From Providencia heimbachae ATCC 35613 (GTDB lineage Bacteria; Pseudomonadota; Gammaproteobacteria; Enterobacterales; Enterobacteriaceae): a stretch of 64,000 nt of DNA. The notes beneath the pieces were generated by a model. The model saw only the letters and a program-made list of their open reading frames with translations. It searched no databases and was not told the origin of the DNA. The stretch covers positions 1-64,000 of the forward strand of contig NZ_LXEW01000009.1 of NCBI RefSeq assembly GCF_001655055.1. Reading direction: 5' to 3'. The translations under genes and the position numbers were made by a program. Positions 8,729 through 16,996 of this stretch are shown one piece after another (positions within the stretch are counted from its first letter, which is position 1; every line of letters starts with the position of its first letter).

Positions 8729-9526
8729 ATGAATACCTCTGTGCTACCTGATAGTTTCTTTTTACACGAACTGGCGAATATTGCCGGTAAAGCATCTTTA
8801 AAACATTACCGGACGAATGAATTAACCGTACTACAAAATAAGCCTAAAGCTGATTACCGTTTTGACCCTGTCACGCAAGCTGATAAACTTGCTGAAAAAC
8901 TTATGCGTGAGCATATCTCTGCAATTTATCCTAACCACTCAATTATGGGCGAAGAGTATGGCATCACAGGTGATGGGCCTATTCAATGGGTACTAGACCC
9001 TATTGATGGTACTCGACCTTTCTTATGCGGTTTACCACTATGGGCAAACTTAATCGGGCTCACTCTCCATGGAAAAGCAATTATGGGAATGATGAGCCAA
9101 CCTTATGCGGGTGAACGTTTTTGGGCCGACGAAAATGGAAGTTGGACAAGTAGTGCTCATGGGCAATATCGCTTAGAAACACGTAAAAATATTGAATTAA
9201 GCCAAGCTATTTTACATACCAATTCGCCAGAACCTTTCGCCTCACATCCTGATATCCATTTTATGACACTCACCGAGCAAGTTTTAATGACCCGTTATGG
9301 CGGTGAATGTTATGCAATGGCGATGTTAGCGGCGGGTAGAATCGATATTTGTTTTGAATTCGCACTAGAACCTTATGATATTGTTCCATTAATCCCTATT
9401 ATTGAGCGGGCTGGTGGAAGAGTAACAACACTGGATGGAGGTCGCGCGGAGTCAGGTGGCCCAGTTTTAGCCTCTGGCTGTCCTATATTACATGAACGGA
9501 TCCTGACTATCCTAAATAAAGGTTAG
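8729..9526 (+). CDS. Inositol-monophosphatase-family phosphatase
   Basis: 265 residues with the metal-binding signatures of the Li+-sensitive phosphatase family: GEEYG (near residue 73), WVLDPIDGTRPF (near 89-100) and the C-terminal PYDIVPLIPIIERAGG. These bind two or three Mg2+ ions and the phosphate of inositol phosphate, histidinol phosphate or sugar phosphates. The DPIDGTRPF-CG form resembles the HisN-like branch. The neighbouring DeoR regulator and MFS transporter instead suggest dephosphorylation of a sugar or polyol phosphate. ATG 8729 is preceded by AAGGA. Soluble and cytoplasmic. Confidence 0.8.
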   Translation: MNTSVLPDSFFLHELANIAGKASLKHYRTNELTVLQNKPKADYRFDPVTQADKLAEKLMREHISAIYPNHSIMGEEYGITGDGPIQWVLDPIDGTRPFLCGLPLWANLIGLTLHGKAIMGMMSQPYAGERFWADENGSWTSSAHGQYRLETRKNIELSQAILHTNSPEPFASHPDIHFMTLTEQVLMTRYGGECYAMAMLAAGRIDICFEFALEPYDIVPLIPIIERAGGRVTTLDGGRAESGGPVLASGCPILHERILTILNKG

Positions 9527-9540
9527 TTTATTTTAACTTA

Positions 9541-10716
9541 TTGAAAATCGATAAAATGCAATCAACTCAACAACGAGAAGCCAATATTAACGAAGATTCT
9601 GCTAAAACTGAGCAGATGTCTACCCGTATTATCTTTTTTATCGCAGGCTTTGTAACCGCAGCATGGGCAGCACTCGTACCCTATGTGAAACTAAACACCG
9701 GAGCAAATGATGCAACGCTAGGCATGCTATTACTTTGCTTCGGTGGGGGCGCACTGATTGCTATGCCGGTTACCGGTGCTCTCGCGGCTAAATATGGTTG
9801 CCGAAAACTAATGGTTTTCTCCACCATCGCCTTTAGCATTTTGTTACCCATGTTACCTTCTACTTCACAAATTAGTTTTTTGGTTGTTGGGTTATTTTTA
9901 TTTGGTATTTTTATTGGTTTAACGGATTGTGCTATGAACGTGCAAGCGGTTATCGTTGAAAAATCATCGGATAAGCCGATTATGTCAGGATTCCATGGGT
10001 TTTATAGTATCGGAGGGATTGCTGGTGCAGGATCGATGAGTGCAATCCTATTGTTTGGTATCCATGCCACTTTTGCCGCAACCATTATCAGCATCATTGC
10101 ATTAATATTACTGACGATGAGCTATAAAGGATTTTTAAATTACGCGAGTGCGCCATCTGGCCCTTTAATTGCCGTACCTAAAGGGGTTGTCCTTATTATT
10201 GGTATTGTTTGTTTTGCAACTTTTCTTTCTGAAGGCGCAGTACTTGATTGGGGTGCTGTGTTTTTGATTGAACACCATGGCTTGCAAGAAACACTGGGTG
10301 GACTTGGCTTTGCTGCGTTCGCCACAACGATGACTATAGGACGATTAACGGGTGATAAAATTGTTATGCGAGTTGGTTCATCTAGAGTGGTATTTTTAGG
10401 TGCTTTTCTTGCTTGCTTTGGTTTTCTTATCGCGGTTTTATCCCCCTATTTACCGCTTGCCATCGCCGGTTTCGCCTTAGTCGGCGCTGGATGCTCTAAT
10501 ATCGTTCCTGTCATGTTTTCAGCCATCGGTAAACAAAATACCATGCCTGAAGCGCTGGCAGTACCCGCCGTTTCGACGCTTGGATATCTTGGTATTTTAG
10601 CAGGCCCCGCAGCCATAGGATTTGTCGCGTTTCAATTTACGCTTGGGACCGCATTGTTGATTATTTCTGTTTTATTGATTGTGATTGCCTTTGTCACGCG
10701 ATTTATTCGAGTCTAG
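9541..10716 (+). CDS. MFS transporter, probably carbohydrate or polyol
   Basis: About 386-391 residues with 12 hydrophobic segments, starting 14 bases after the phosphatase stop and so probably co-transcribed. TTG 9541 and ATG 9556 are both possible starts; the hydrophobic core begins at STRIIFFIAGFVTAAWAALV. The GFHGFYSIGGIAGAG segment in the middle is typical of sugar MFS proteins of the FucP/YbjJ-like group. With the DeoR regulator and the phosphatase it makes a compact module for uptake or export of a phosphorylated-sugar precursor or product. Substrate not known. Confidence 0.75.
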   Translation: MKIDKMQSTQQREANINEDSAKTEQMSTRIIFFIAGFVTAAWAALVPYVKLNTGANDATLGMLLLCFGGGALIAMPVTGALAAKYGCRKLMVFSTIAFSILLPMLPSTSQISFLVVGLFLFGIFIGLTDCAMNVQAVIVEKSSDKPIMSGFHGFYSIGGIAGAGSMSAILLFGIHATFAATIISIIALILLTMSYKGFLNYASAPSGPLIAVPKGVVLIIGIVCFATFLSEGAVLDWGAVFLIEHHGLQETLGGLGFAAFATTMTIGRLTGDKIVMRVGSSRVVFLGAFLACFGFLIAVLSPYLPLAIAGFALVGAGCSNIVPVMFSAIGKQNTMPEALAVPAVSTLGYLGILAGPAAIGFVAFQFTLGTALLIISVLLIVIAFVTRFIRV

Positions 10717-10721
10717 GTTTA

Positions 10722-10762
10722 ATGATCAATTAAGGTTACTTCGCGTGATCTTAATTGGTCAT
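10722..10762 (+). terminator. Hairpin after the phosphatase-MFS pair
   Basis: ATGATCAATTAAG (10722-10734) and CTTAATTGGTCAT (10750-10762) pair with one mismatch, six bases after the MFS stop. No strong U-tract follows, so it may stabilise the 3' end or be a weak terminator. Confidence 0.4.
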
Positions 10763-10949
10763 CCATTTGCCCAAGTATAATCTGTACTTTGTACCCTATT
10801 TCACCGATATACATGAATAATAACGCCTATATATTTACTATTTTGTCTCTATAATGTCAGGTTAATTAATCAGATAATAAAAAATTAAAACACGCTATTT
10901 CAAATAAGTACTACGCTTATTCAACTTGATTCGGTTATTCAGGTAAAAC

Positions 10950-12050
10950 ATGATTTTAGAACAAAATGAAAATATCGTTATTATTGGTGCAGGTATTGTC
11001 GGAACCACCCTTGCATGGTACTTATCCCGTCATTACCAAGGAAAAATCACACTGGTAGACAAAGGTCGTGCCGCTCAAGGTGTTACACAACATGCTTTTG
11101 CTTGGCTTAACGTCTCTTATGGTCGTCCTGATAACTATAGTAAACTCCGTCAGCAGGCATTACAGGAATGGCGAAATCTCGATAAACTCACAAAGGGTAA
11201 GCTTGATATTGATTGGTCAGGGGCTATTAGCTGGCATGATTCAGATGAAGCCACCCAAAATTTTATCCAAGACCATCAAGAAACAGGTTTTAATATCCGA
11301 GCACTAACTAAGAATGAATTAAAACAGATGGAACCTAATTTACAGACATTGCCATCTGTTGCTGCATTTTCTATCGATGAAGGAAGTGTTGACCCCGTTC
11401 ATGTCACTGAAACACTGCTAGCAGGGGCTATCGCACAAGGTGTTACCTATCTCCCAGAACATGAAGTTTTTAATATTCAACTTAAAGATAACAAAATTAT
11501 CGGCGTTACCACTAATCAAGGTAGTCTCTTCGCTGAAAAAGTTATTGTCACTGCGGGTGTTGGGTCGATTGATTTAGTGGAGTCATTGTCGATAAGCCTA
11601 CCTTTATCTGCTTCTCCGTCAATCATTGCACATTTTAATCATCCAGATGCACAACCTTTTATTAAACATATTATTTCAACGCCTGAAATGGAGTTCAGAC
11701 CTGTTTCTGCAGGTAAAATACTCTGTGCAGAAGACTATATTGATGATGCGCCAGAGCATAGTGCAATACACATCGCACAAAACGCCTTATCAACAATTAA
11801 AAATTCCTTTATAGGTACTGAAACGCTAAATCTTGAAAAAGCTTTCATAGGAATGCGACCTATGCCAAAAGATGAGATGCCAATCGTCGGAACTGTTGCT
11901 GATTTCGAGGGTTTATATATTATCTGTATGCATGCAGCAATCACCCTAGCGCCTTTGATGTGCCAATTAGCTAAAGAAGAGATTATACATGGGACTGAAC
12001 AGGCTGCATTACGCCCATATCGATTAACACGCTTTGCTTCAGGTAACTAA
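10950..12050 (+). CDS. FAD-dependent amino-acid oxidase/dehydrogenase (DAO family)
   Basis: 366 residues. The N-terminal dinucleotide-binding motif IVIIGAGIVGTTLAWYLSRH (residues 9-28) and the C-terminal FIGMRPMPKDEMPIVGTV motif are those of the DAO/glycine oxidase superfamily, which oxidise glycine, sarcosine, D-amino acids or related secondary amines with bound FAD. The substrate is not determined. The next gene, a GNAT acetyltransferase, begins 3 bases after this stop codon, so the two are almost certainly translated from one message and may act on the same amine. Confidence 0.8.
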   Translation: MILEQNENIVIIGAGIVGTTLAWYLSRHYQGKITLVDKGRAAQGVTQHAFAWLNVSYGRPDNYSKLRQQALQEWRNLDKLTKGKLDIDWSGAISWHDSDEATQNFIQDHQETGFNIRALTKNELKQMEPNLQTLPSVAAFSIDEGSVDPVHVTETLLAGAIAQGVTYLPEHEVFNIQLKDNKIIGVTTNQGSLFAEKVIVTAGVGSIDLVESLSISLPLSASPSIIAHFNHPDAQPFIKHIISTPEMEFRPVSAGKILCAEDYIDDAPEHSAIHIAQNALSTIKNSFIGTETLNLEKAFIGMRPMPKDEMPIVGTVADFEGLYIICMHAAITLAPLMCQLAKEEIIHGTEQAALRPYRLTRFASGN

Positions 12051-12053
12051 GAA

Positions 12054-12827
12054 ATGAATATTCCGTTGTATTATTTAAGACATTACCAATCTATTGAAAA
12101 GACGTTCTGGACCTCGATTTGCGAGCACAGCATACAGATTGCACAGCATACTATCTGTTATCTGACCCCATTAGATTCCCCTGCTTTTAATTTTATTTAT
12201 CTTCAGCCTGAATCAACTATTCATACGTTTATGCAGGCACATAACCTTTTTGTCGCACAGAAAAAAAACCATACGCTGGTTATTCCTGAAGAAATGTTAC
12301 CGCAAATTGTTGAAGAAGCGGAAGCACTTAACTACAAACGTGACAGCGTCACAACAGCAATGGCACTTTCCTTAGATGAACAACGTGAAGTCGCATTACC
12401 TGATCATCAAATTGATATTGTCCTTGCTAATCATGACCTTTCTTTATGGGCTAAACCTCTCGTTTCTGCGTTTTATTTATCGGATGAACATGATCAAGTT
12501 ATTAATGAATATGTACGCTACCATGAAGATGCTTTGCAGCAAGGTGCCCCTCAGTTCCATTTAGTCTTACTTGTTGACGGTGAGCCTGCAACGTCAATGA
12601 CTGTCACAATAGAAGGTCAACTGGCTCGTTTTGATGATATCGGTACCGAGCCTTCTCACCAAGGAAAAGGCTATGCATCACAACTTATCAACTATGCTTT
12701 AGCATTTTGTCGTCAGCAAGGTGTTGAGCATTGCTTCCTTGACGCATCAGAAGCAGGCTTTGATTTATATAAAAAATTCGGCTTCGAACCTCTTTTTCGC
12801 TATATCAACTATGTTTGGTGCAAGTAA
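12054..12827 (+). CDS. GNAT-family N-acetyltransferase (two-domain), paralogue of the gene at 6341
   Basis: 257 residues. The C-terminal GNAT domain carries the acetyl-CoA-binding stretch EPSHQGKGYASQLINYAL and ends LYKKFGFEPLFRY. The N-terminal half corresponds to that of the 6341-7144 protein, with which it shares FNFIYL, VINEY-RYH and DDIGT. It sits directly behind the DAO-type oxidase with a 3-base gap, suggesting translational coupling. The acceptor is unknown; an amine or amino acid related to the oxidase substrate is a reasonable guess. Confidence 0.8.
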   Translation: MNIPLYYLRHYQSIEKTFWTSICEHSIQIAQHTICYLTPLDSPAFNFIYLQPESTIHTFMQAHNLFVAQKKNHTLVIPEEMLPQIVEEAEALNYKRDSVTTAMALSLDEQREVALPDHQIDIVLANHDLSLWAKPLVSAFYLSDEHDQVINEYVRYHEDALQQGAPQFHLVLLVDGEPATSMTVTIEGQLARFDDIGTEPSHQGKGYASQLINYALAFCRQQGVEHCFLDASEAGFDLYKKFGFEPLFRYINYVWCK

Positions 12828-12872
12828 TTTTCTCGATGAGTAGCCCCAGCATGCCAGCATGATGGCCCCTCT

Positions 12873-12902
12873 CTGAAACCATTGCTTTCAAAATGGTTTC
12901 AG
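12873..12902 (+). terminator. 11-bp perfect inverted repeat
   Basis: CTGAAACCATT (12873-12883) faces AATGGTTTCAG (12892-12902) about 45 bases after the GNAT stop. There is no U-tract, so it may be a terminator, an mRNA-stabilising hairpin or an operator for the following gene at 12967. Confidence 0.35.
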
Positions 12903-12966
12903 CATGAGTGGTTAAAGATAAAGACCCTTCTGCTTCATCTGATAATATAGAGTGTTGATATAAATA

Positions 12967-13518
12967 ATGAAGATCAATGTTATTGGCACCACAGGGAGTG
13001 GGAAAAGTACGCTAGGCAAAGAACTCGCCGCCCTTTTCCAGGTCTCTTATGTTGAACTTGATGCAATTTATTGGAAAAAAAATTGGCAATCATCGAGTGA
13101 TGATGAACTTAATCAAAAATTAACTCATGCATTAAATAGTGCTAAAACGGGTTGGATACTTGATGGTAACTACAGTCGTACCATCCCAATCAAATGGCAA
13201 ACTGTTGATATGGTCGTTTGGCTCGATTATTCTTTCCTTCGTACCCTCTATCAATCTATTAGCCGTACAATTACCCGAATTTTAAGCCAAGCTGAACTTT
13301 GGTCTAATACTGGAAATACAGAAACATGGCGAAAAGCCTTCTTTAGCCGAGATTCGATCATTGTTTGGTTGTTTAAAACTTATCACTTAAATAAAAAACG
13401 TAACATAAGCTATTTTATTGATCCTCAATATAAACACATCCAATTTGTCCGGCTCACCTCGCCCGCAGAAACAAGGCTTTTTTTGCAATTGATGAAACAA
13501 CATAAAGCACACCCATAA
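12967..13518 (+). CDS. P-loop kinase-like protein (FlaR/topology-modulation type)
   Basis: 183 residues. A Walker A motif GTTGSGKST (residues 7-15) opens the protein, followed by VELDAIYWKKNW and WILDGNYSRT. These are typical of small adenylate-kinase-like ATPases that databases often label DNA topology modulation protein FlaR. The biochemical role of the family is unproven; nucleotide or small-molecule phosphotransfer is the likely chemistry. Cytoplasmic, monocistronic. Confidence 0.75.
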   Translation: MKINVIGTTGSGKSTLGKELAALFQVSYVELDAIYWKKNWQSSSDDELNQKLTHALNSAKTGWILDGNYSRTIPIKWQTVDMVVWLDYSFLRTLYQSISRTITRILSQAELWSNTGNTETWRKAFFSRDSIIVWLFKTYHLNKKRNISYFIDPQYKHIQFVRLTSPAETRLFLQLMKQHKAHP

Positions 13519-13554
13519 AACACAGATCTTATTTGCAAATTAGCACAATTAAAA

Positions 13555-13572
13555 TTAGACTATTTAGTCTAA
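13555..13572. promoter_or_regulatory. 18-bp palindrome before the hydrolase gene
   Basis: TTAGACTA-TT-TAGTCTAA is a perfect palindrome of two 8-base arms, ending 9 bases before the ATG of the hydrolase at 13582. Its size and symmetry suit a TetR- or MarR-family dimer. No regulator of those families is adjacent, so the binding protein would have to be encoded elsewhere. Confidence 0.45.
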
Positions 13573-13581
13573 AATGGCAAT

Positions 13582-14649
13582 ATGGCTATTCTAATGACTA
13601 AAAAGCGGTTTTTAATCTACTTAATACTTTCAACTTTATTGATTGTATTTGCTATTCTTTTCACTGCCCGACTTGATGACTTTAGTCTAGAAAAAACACA
13701 AACTGTTGATATTAAATTCAAGGTAAATAATAATTTATTATCAGGTACGCTCATTTTGCCACCATCAGGAAGACCAAATGCGATTACCCTTTTTATTCAT
13801 GGGGATGGCCCTCAAGATAGGTATTCTAATGGTGGGTATATGCCTTTAATCAATACACTTGTTGCCAATAACATAGGCGTATTTAGCTGGGATAAGGCAG
13901 GCATCGGTGAAAGTGAGGGAAACTGGCTAACGCAAAGCATGAACGAACGCGCTACTGAAGCACAAGTGGCGCTAAATTTATTACGCGAAAAATACCCTAC
14001 CACTCAGATCGGCTATTTTGGTTTTTCACAAGCAGGTTGGGTTATCCCAATTGCCGCTTCTAATAGCTCACCGGATTTTTCAGTCATTATTGGCGGTGCC
14101 GTAAATTGGCGTGACCAAGGTGCTTTTTATCATCGCACTCGCTTAAATCGAGCGGGTCTTTCACCAAAAGCCATTAACCAACTAGTCGATGAACAACTTC
14201 AATCCAACGACCATACTTTTGGTATCAATGGCAACCATGACCCCGCAACAAGCCCTGAAATGTCAACTGACCGCTTTAATTTTGTGGTTAAAAATTATCT
14301 CAATGACGCCTCAAAAGATATTCCACAGATGAATGGCAGAATTTTAGCTATTTGGGGGGGAGATGACTTAAATGTTGATGCAAGAACCGATGCTTGTCGT
14401 TATAAAAAGTTATTAGCGAAAAAACCAGACAGCACCGTTATTTTAATTAAAAACAGCACACATGGATTACTCAATGCATCTTGGTTTAATTATCAATTAG
14501 AAAGCCAATGGCCATGGTGGAAAAAAGCCTATTTCCTCTATTTAGGCCGTGATGGTTACAATCCGGAAGCGCTAAATTTCTTAATTAATTGGCTAAATGA
14601 TCTGCAAACTGCCATTCCTACAGATTGGCAGCCTCATTGTAATAAATAA
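13582..14649 (+). CDS. Membrane-anchored alpha/beta hydrolase
   Basis: 355 residues (351 if the ATG at 13594 is used). Residues about 5-28 form one hydrophobic segment, an uncleaved signal anchor that would place the domain in the periplasm. The hydrolase domain has the oxyanion strand FIHGDGPQDR, the nucleophile elbow GFSQAG, an acidic residue in GGDDLNVD and the catalytic histidine in STHGLL. The family includes esterases and dipeptidyl-type hydrolases; the substrate is unknown. An 18-bp palindrome just upstream suggests specific repression. No strong Shine-Dalgarno sequence is seen. Confidence 0.75.
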   Translation: MAILMTKKRFLIYLILSTLLIVFAILFTARLDDFSLEKTQTVDIKFKVNNNLLSGTLILPPSGRPNAITLFIHGDGPQDRYSNGGYMPLINTLVANNIGVFSWDKAGIGESEGNWLTQSMNERATEAQVALNLLREKYPTTQIGYFGFSQAGWVIPIAASNSSPDFSVIIGGAVNWRDQGAFYHRTRLNRAGLSPKAINQLVDEQLQSNDHTFGINGNHDPATSPEMSTDRFNFVVKNYLNDASKDIPQMNGRILAIWGGDDLNVDARTDACRYKKLLAKKPDSTVILIKNSTHGLLNASWFNYQLESQWPWWKKAYFLYLGRDGYNPEALNFLINWLNDLQTAIPTDWQPHCNK

Positions 14650-14660
14650 TTTAAATACGA

Positions 14661-14697
14661 AAAACATAGCCAGTGACTTCAATAATAACTGGCTATA
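14661..14697 (-). terminator. Rho-independent terminator of ddlA
   Basis: ATAGCCAGT (14666-14674) pairs with ACTGGCTAT (14688-14696). Read on the minus strand the stem is followed by GTTTTTCG, an appropriate U-tract just past the ddlA stop codon. It could also serve the convergent hydrolase gene. Confidence 0.7.
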
Positions 14698-14707
14698 TCA
14701 TTTGATA

Positions 14708-15811
14708 TTACACGGGGTCACATGCCGTTTTTAAAGCTGCGGTTTGCTGGTATTTTTCAATACCTAGCTCAATTAAACGACTGATCAGCTGTTGATATGT
14801 CATGCCGCCTTGCTGCCATAATTTAGGGTACATGCTAATATTGGTAAACCCAGGCAATGTATTGATTTCATTAATAACCACATCATTGTTTTCAGTCAAA
14901 AAGACATCAACACGAGACATGCCACTACAGTTCAGTGCCTGATATGCCGCTAACGCAATTTTTCTTATTTTATCGCTAATATCATTATCTAATTCAGCAG
15001 GAGCGACAACCGATGCGCCATTTTCATCAATATACTTAGTGTGGTAAGCATAGAAGCTATCATGCAACACTATTTCACCACATGGGCTCGCCAATGGTTG
15101 ATCATTACCTAAAACCGCACACTCTATTTCCCGCCCTTTTACTGCACTTTCAATCAATATTTTAATATCGAATAAAAAAGCAAAATCGAGCGCTGCATAA
15201 AATTCGGTTTCATTGTTAACTTTACTGATACCAACTGAAGAGCCTTGGTTCGCAGGCTTGATGAATAAAGGCAAACCAAGCTCTTCAACTGTCGATTTAT
15301 AATTAATAGATTCACGTTCAATTTTTGTATATGTAAGAAATGGTGCAATATTTAGGCCGGCATCTCTAAGTAATCTTTTTGTGACGTCTTTATCCATACA
15401 GGCAGATGAACCTAATACACCCGGCCCAACAAAAGGAAGATTAGCCATACGCAGTAGGCCTTGTAATGAACCATCCTCCCCTAAATTACCGTGTACTATC
15501 GGAAATATGACATCAATTTGCGGCAGTGGCCGCGCATCTTCTAATGAGATAAATTGCTCACGCGTTTTTCCTGGCACAATCGCGATGCTGCGTTTAGGGG
15601 TATTCAGGGCAATACGGGATGGGTCGTTACCATGCAATAAAAAATCGGCTTCATTATATTCGTGCCATTGCCCATCTTTATTAATACCAAGAAGACATAC
15701 ATCATATTTATTGCGATCAAGACCATTAATAATATTTTTAGCTGACTGTAAAGACACTTCATGCTCTGTCGATTTGCCACCAAAAATCACACCAACCCGT
15801 AATTTGCTCAT
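14708..15811 (-). CDS. ddlA: D-alanine--D-alanine ligase A
   Basis: 367 residues, collinear with E. coli DdlA (364). It joins two D-alanines with ATP to make the dipeptide for peptidoglycan precursors in the cytoplasm. The sequence shows VGVIFGGKSTEHEVSLQSA at the N-terminus, the ATP-grasp core with FIKPANQGSSVGISKV, and the metal and substrate site EINTLPGFTNISMYP near the C-terminus. Transcribed alone, with its own terminator. The length and sequence favour DdlA over DdlB, which normally sits in the division and cell-wall cluster. Confidence 0.93.
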   Translation of the reverse strand: MSKLRVGVIFGGKSTEHEVSLQSAKNIINGLDRNKYDVCLLGINKDGQWHEYNEADFLLHGNDPSRIALNTPKRSIAIVPGKTREQFISLEDARPLPQIDVIFPIVHGNLGEDGSLQGLLRMANLPFVGPGVLGSSACMDKDVTKRLLRDAGLNIAPFLTYTKIERESINYKSTVEELGLPLFIKPANQGSSVGISKVNNETEFYAALDFAFLFDIKILIESAVKGREIECAVLGNDQPLASPCGEIVLHDSFYAYHTKYIDENGASVVAPAELDNDISDKIRKIALAAYQALNCSGMSRVDVFLTENNDVVINEINTLPGFTNISMYPKLWQQGGMTYQQLISRLIELGIEKYQQTAALKTACDPV

Positions 15812-15949
15812 TATCTACTCCGACTGAAATACACCAAACCATAGCAGGGAAATATAACACGCAAAGAAAGGGTTATGTCACAAAATCTTTGTTTTACAGC
15901 GAGGTTCGATGAATTAATCGTCAATCAGATGTGTTTTCTTTTTCTGATC

Positions 15950-16828
15950 TCATTTAGTGATTGAATTTAAGGTTTCATTCATTCGTTCCATAAGCCATTC
16001 CATTAAAATGGATACCGCACTTTTTGGCTTTGGAGTTTTAGCAGCTAATAAATAGTACGCCGAGCCATCTTCAATAAAACCTTTTGGCGCCATTAATTGT
16101 TTTGATTGTATTTCATCTGCAACCATTAAAAATGAGGCAAGTGCAATCCCTTGTCCAGCAAGAGCCGCTTGAATACAAAGGTAAAAATGTTCATAAGTGA
16201 TTTTCTTGTTTTTTGACAACAACATCCCTGTTCGTTTTTCCCATGTTTCCCAAGCATTTGCTCTTGATGCACTGGTGAGTAATATTGCCTTATTAATATT
16301 ATCCGTATGCTTATTTTCTGGTGGCTGAACTAGCCCCATGTTTTCACTACAGACTTCTCGCGTATAAATATTTTCATCCCATTTAAAATCATTACGTCGT
16401 AAAGCCAGATCAACACCTGTCTTTGTAAAATCGATTGCGCCACCAGCAGCAATGAGATGTACCGTAATGTGTGGATATTGTTGATAAAAGCCAGTAAGTC
16501 GTGGAATTAACCACTTCATCGCTATCGTGGGTTCACAAGATAAACTCACCACATTAGATTCAGTTTTTGTTTTAAGATCTACAACCGTTTCACTCAGTTG
16601 AGTAAACATATTCGTCGTTGTATTGAATAATTGCCGCCCTTCCGCGGTTAAAAATATTCCACGATTACGTCGTTCAAATAACTCAATACCCAAATACGTT
16701 TCTAACAATCTAATTTGCCGACTAATTGCGCTATGAGTGACATGCAATTCTTGTGCTGCTTTCACAAAACTGCCGCATCGTGCCGCAACATCAAAAAAAT
16801 GCAACGAAGCTAAGGGAGGAAGTTTCAT
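15950..16828 (-). CDS. LysR-family regulator, GcvA-like
   Basis: 292 residues. The N-terminus LPPLASLHFFDVAARCGSFV and ELHVTHSAISRQIRLLE is that of the GcvA/AmpR subgroup, and ERRNRGIFLTAEGRQL follows. The effector-binding domain runs from about residue 90. Divergent from a LysE-type exporter at 16997, with a 9+9-bp inverted repeat in the shared promoter. It is therefore most likely the exporter's regulator, responding to an amino acid. The inducer is not predictable. Confidence 0.85.
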   Translation of the reverse strand: MKLPPLASLHFFDVAARCGSFVKAAQELHVTHSAISRQIRLLETYLGIELFERRNRGIFLTAEGRQLFNTTTNMFTQLSETVVDLKTKTESNVVSLSCEPTIAMKWLIPRLTGFYQQYPHITVHLIAAGGAIDFTKTGVDLALRRNDFKWDENIYTREVCSENMGLVQPPENKHTDNINKAILLTSASRANAWETWEKRTGMLLSKNKKITYEHFYLCIQAALAGQGIALASFLMVADEIQSKQLMAPKGFIEDGSAYYLLAAKTPKPKSAVSILMEWLMERMNETLNSITK

Positions 16829-16939
16829 AGAATAGTCACTCCATTTAAATAGGTAATGAAAACTAACAGATTAATGTCAGAATAAATCGCTTTTTAGATA
16901 ACTACAATCTATTGATAATAAAAACAATAAATAATCTAG

Positions 16940-16969
16940 CTAACTTAAAAAATAGAATAGTTAAGTTAG
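16940..16969. promoter_or_regulatory. Inverted repeat in the LysR/LysE divergent promoter
   Basis: CTAACTTAA (16940-16948) and TTAAGTTAG (16961-16969) are perfect complements separated by 12 bases, so equivalent points lie 21 bases (two helical turns) apart. The element ends 27 bases before the exporter start codon. It may be the binding site of the divergent LysR-type protein, although the spacing is longer than the classic T-N11-A core. Confidence 0.45.
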
Positions 16970-16996
16970 TTTTCATTGTCTTTTAGGGGAATTAAC

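Noticed and set aside
15381-15827. 148-codon open frame antisense to ddlA
   Set aside because: Entirely overlapped by ddlA, which is collinear with E. coli DdlA. The antisense translation shows no domain.
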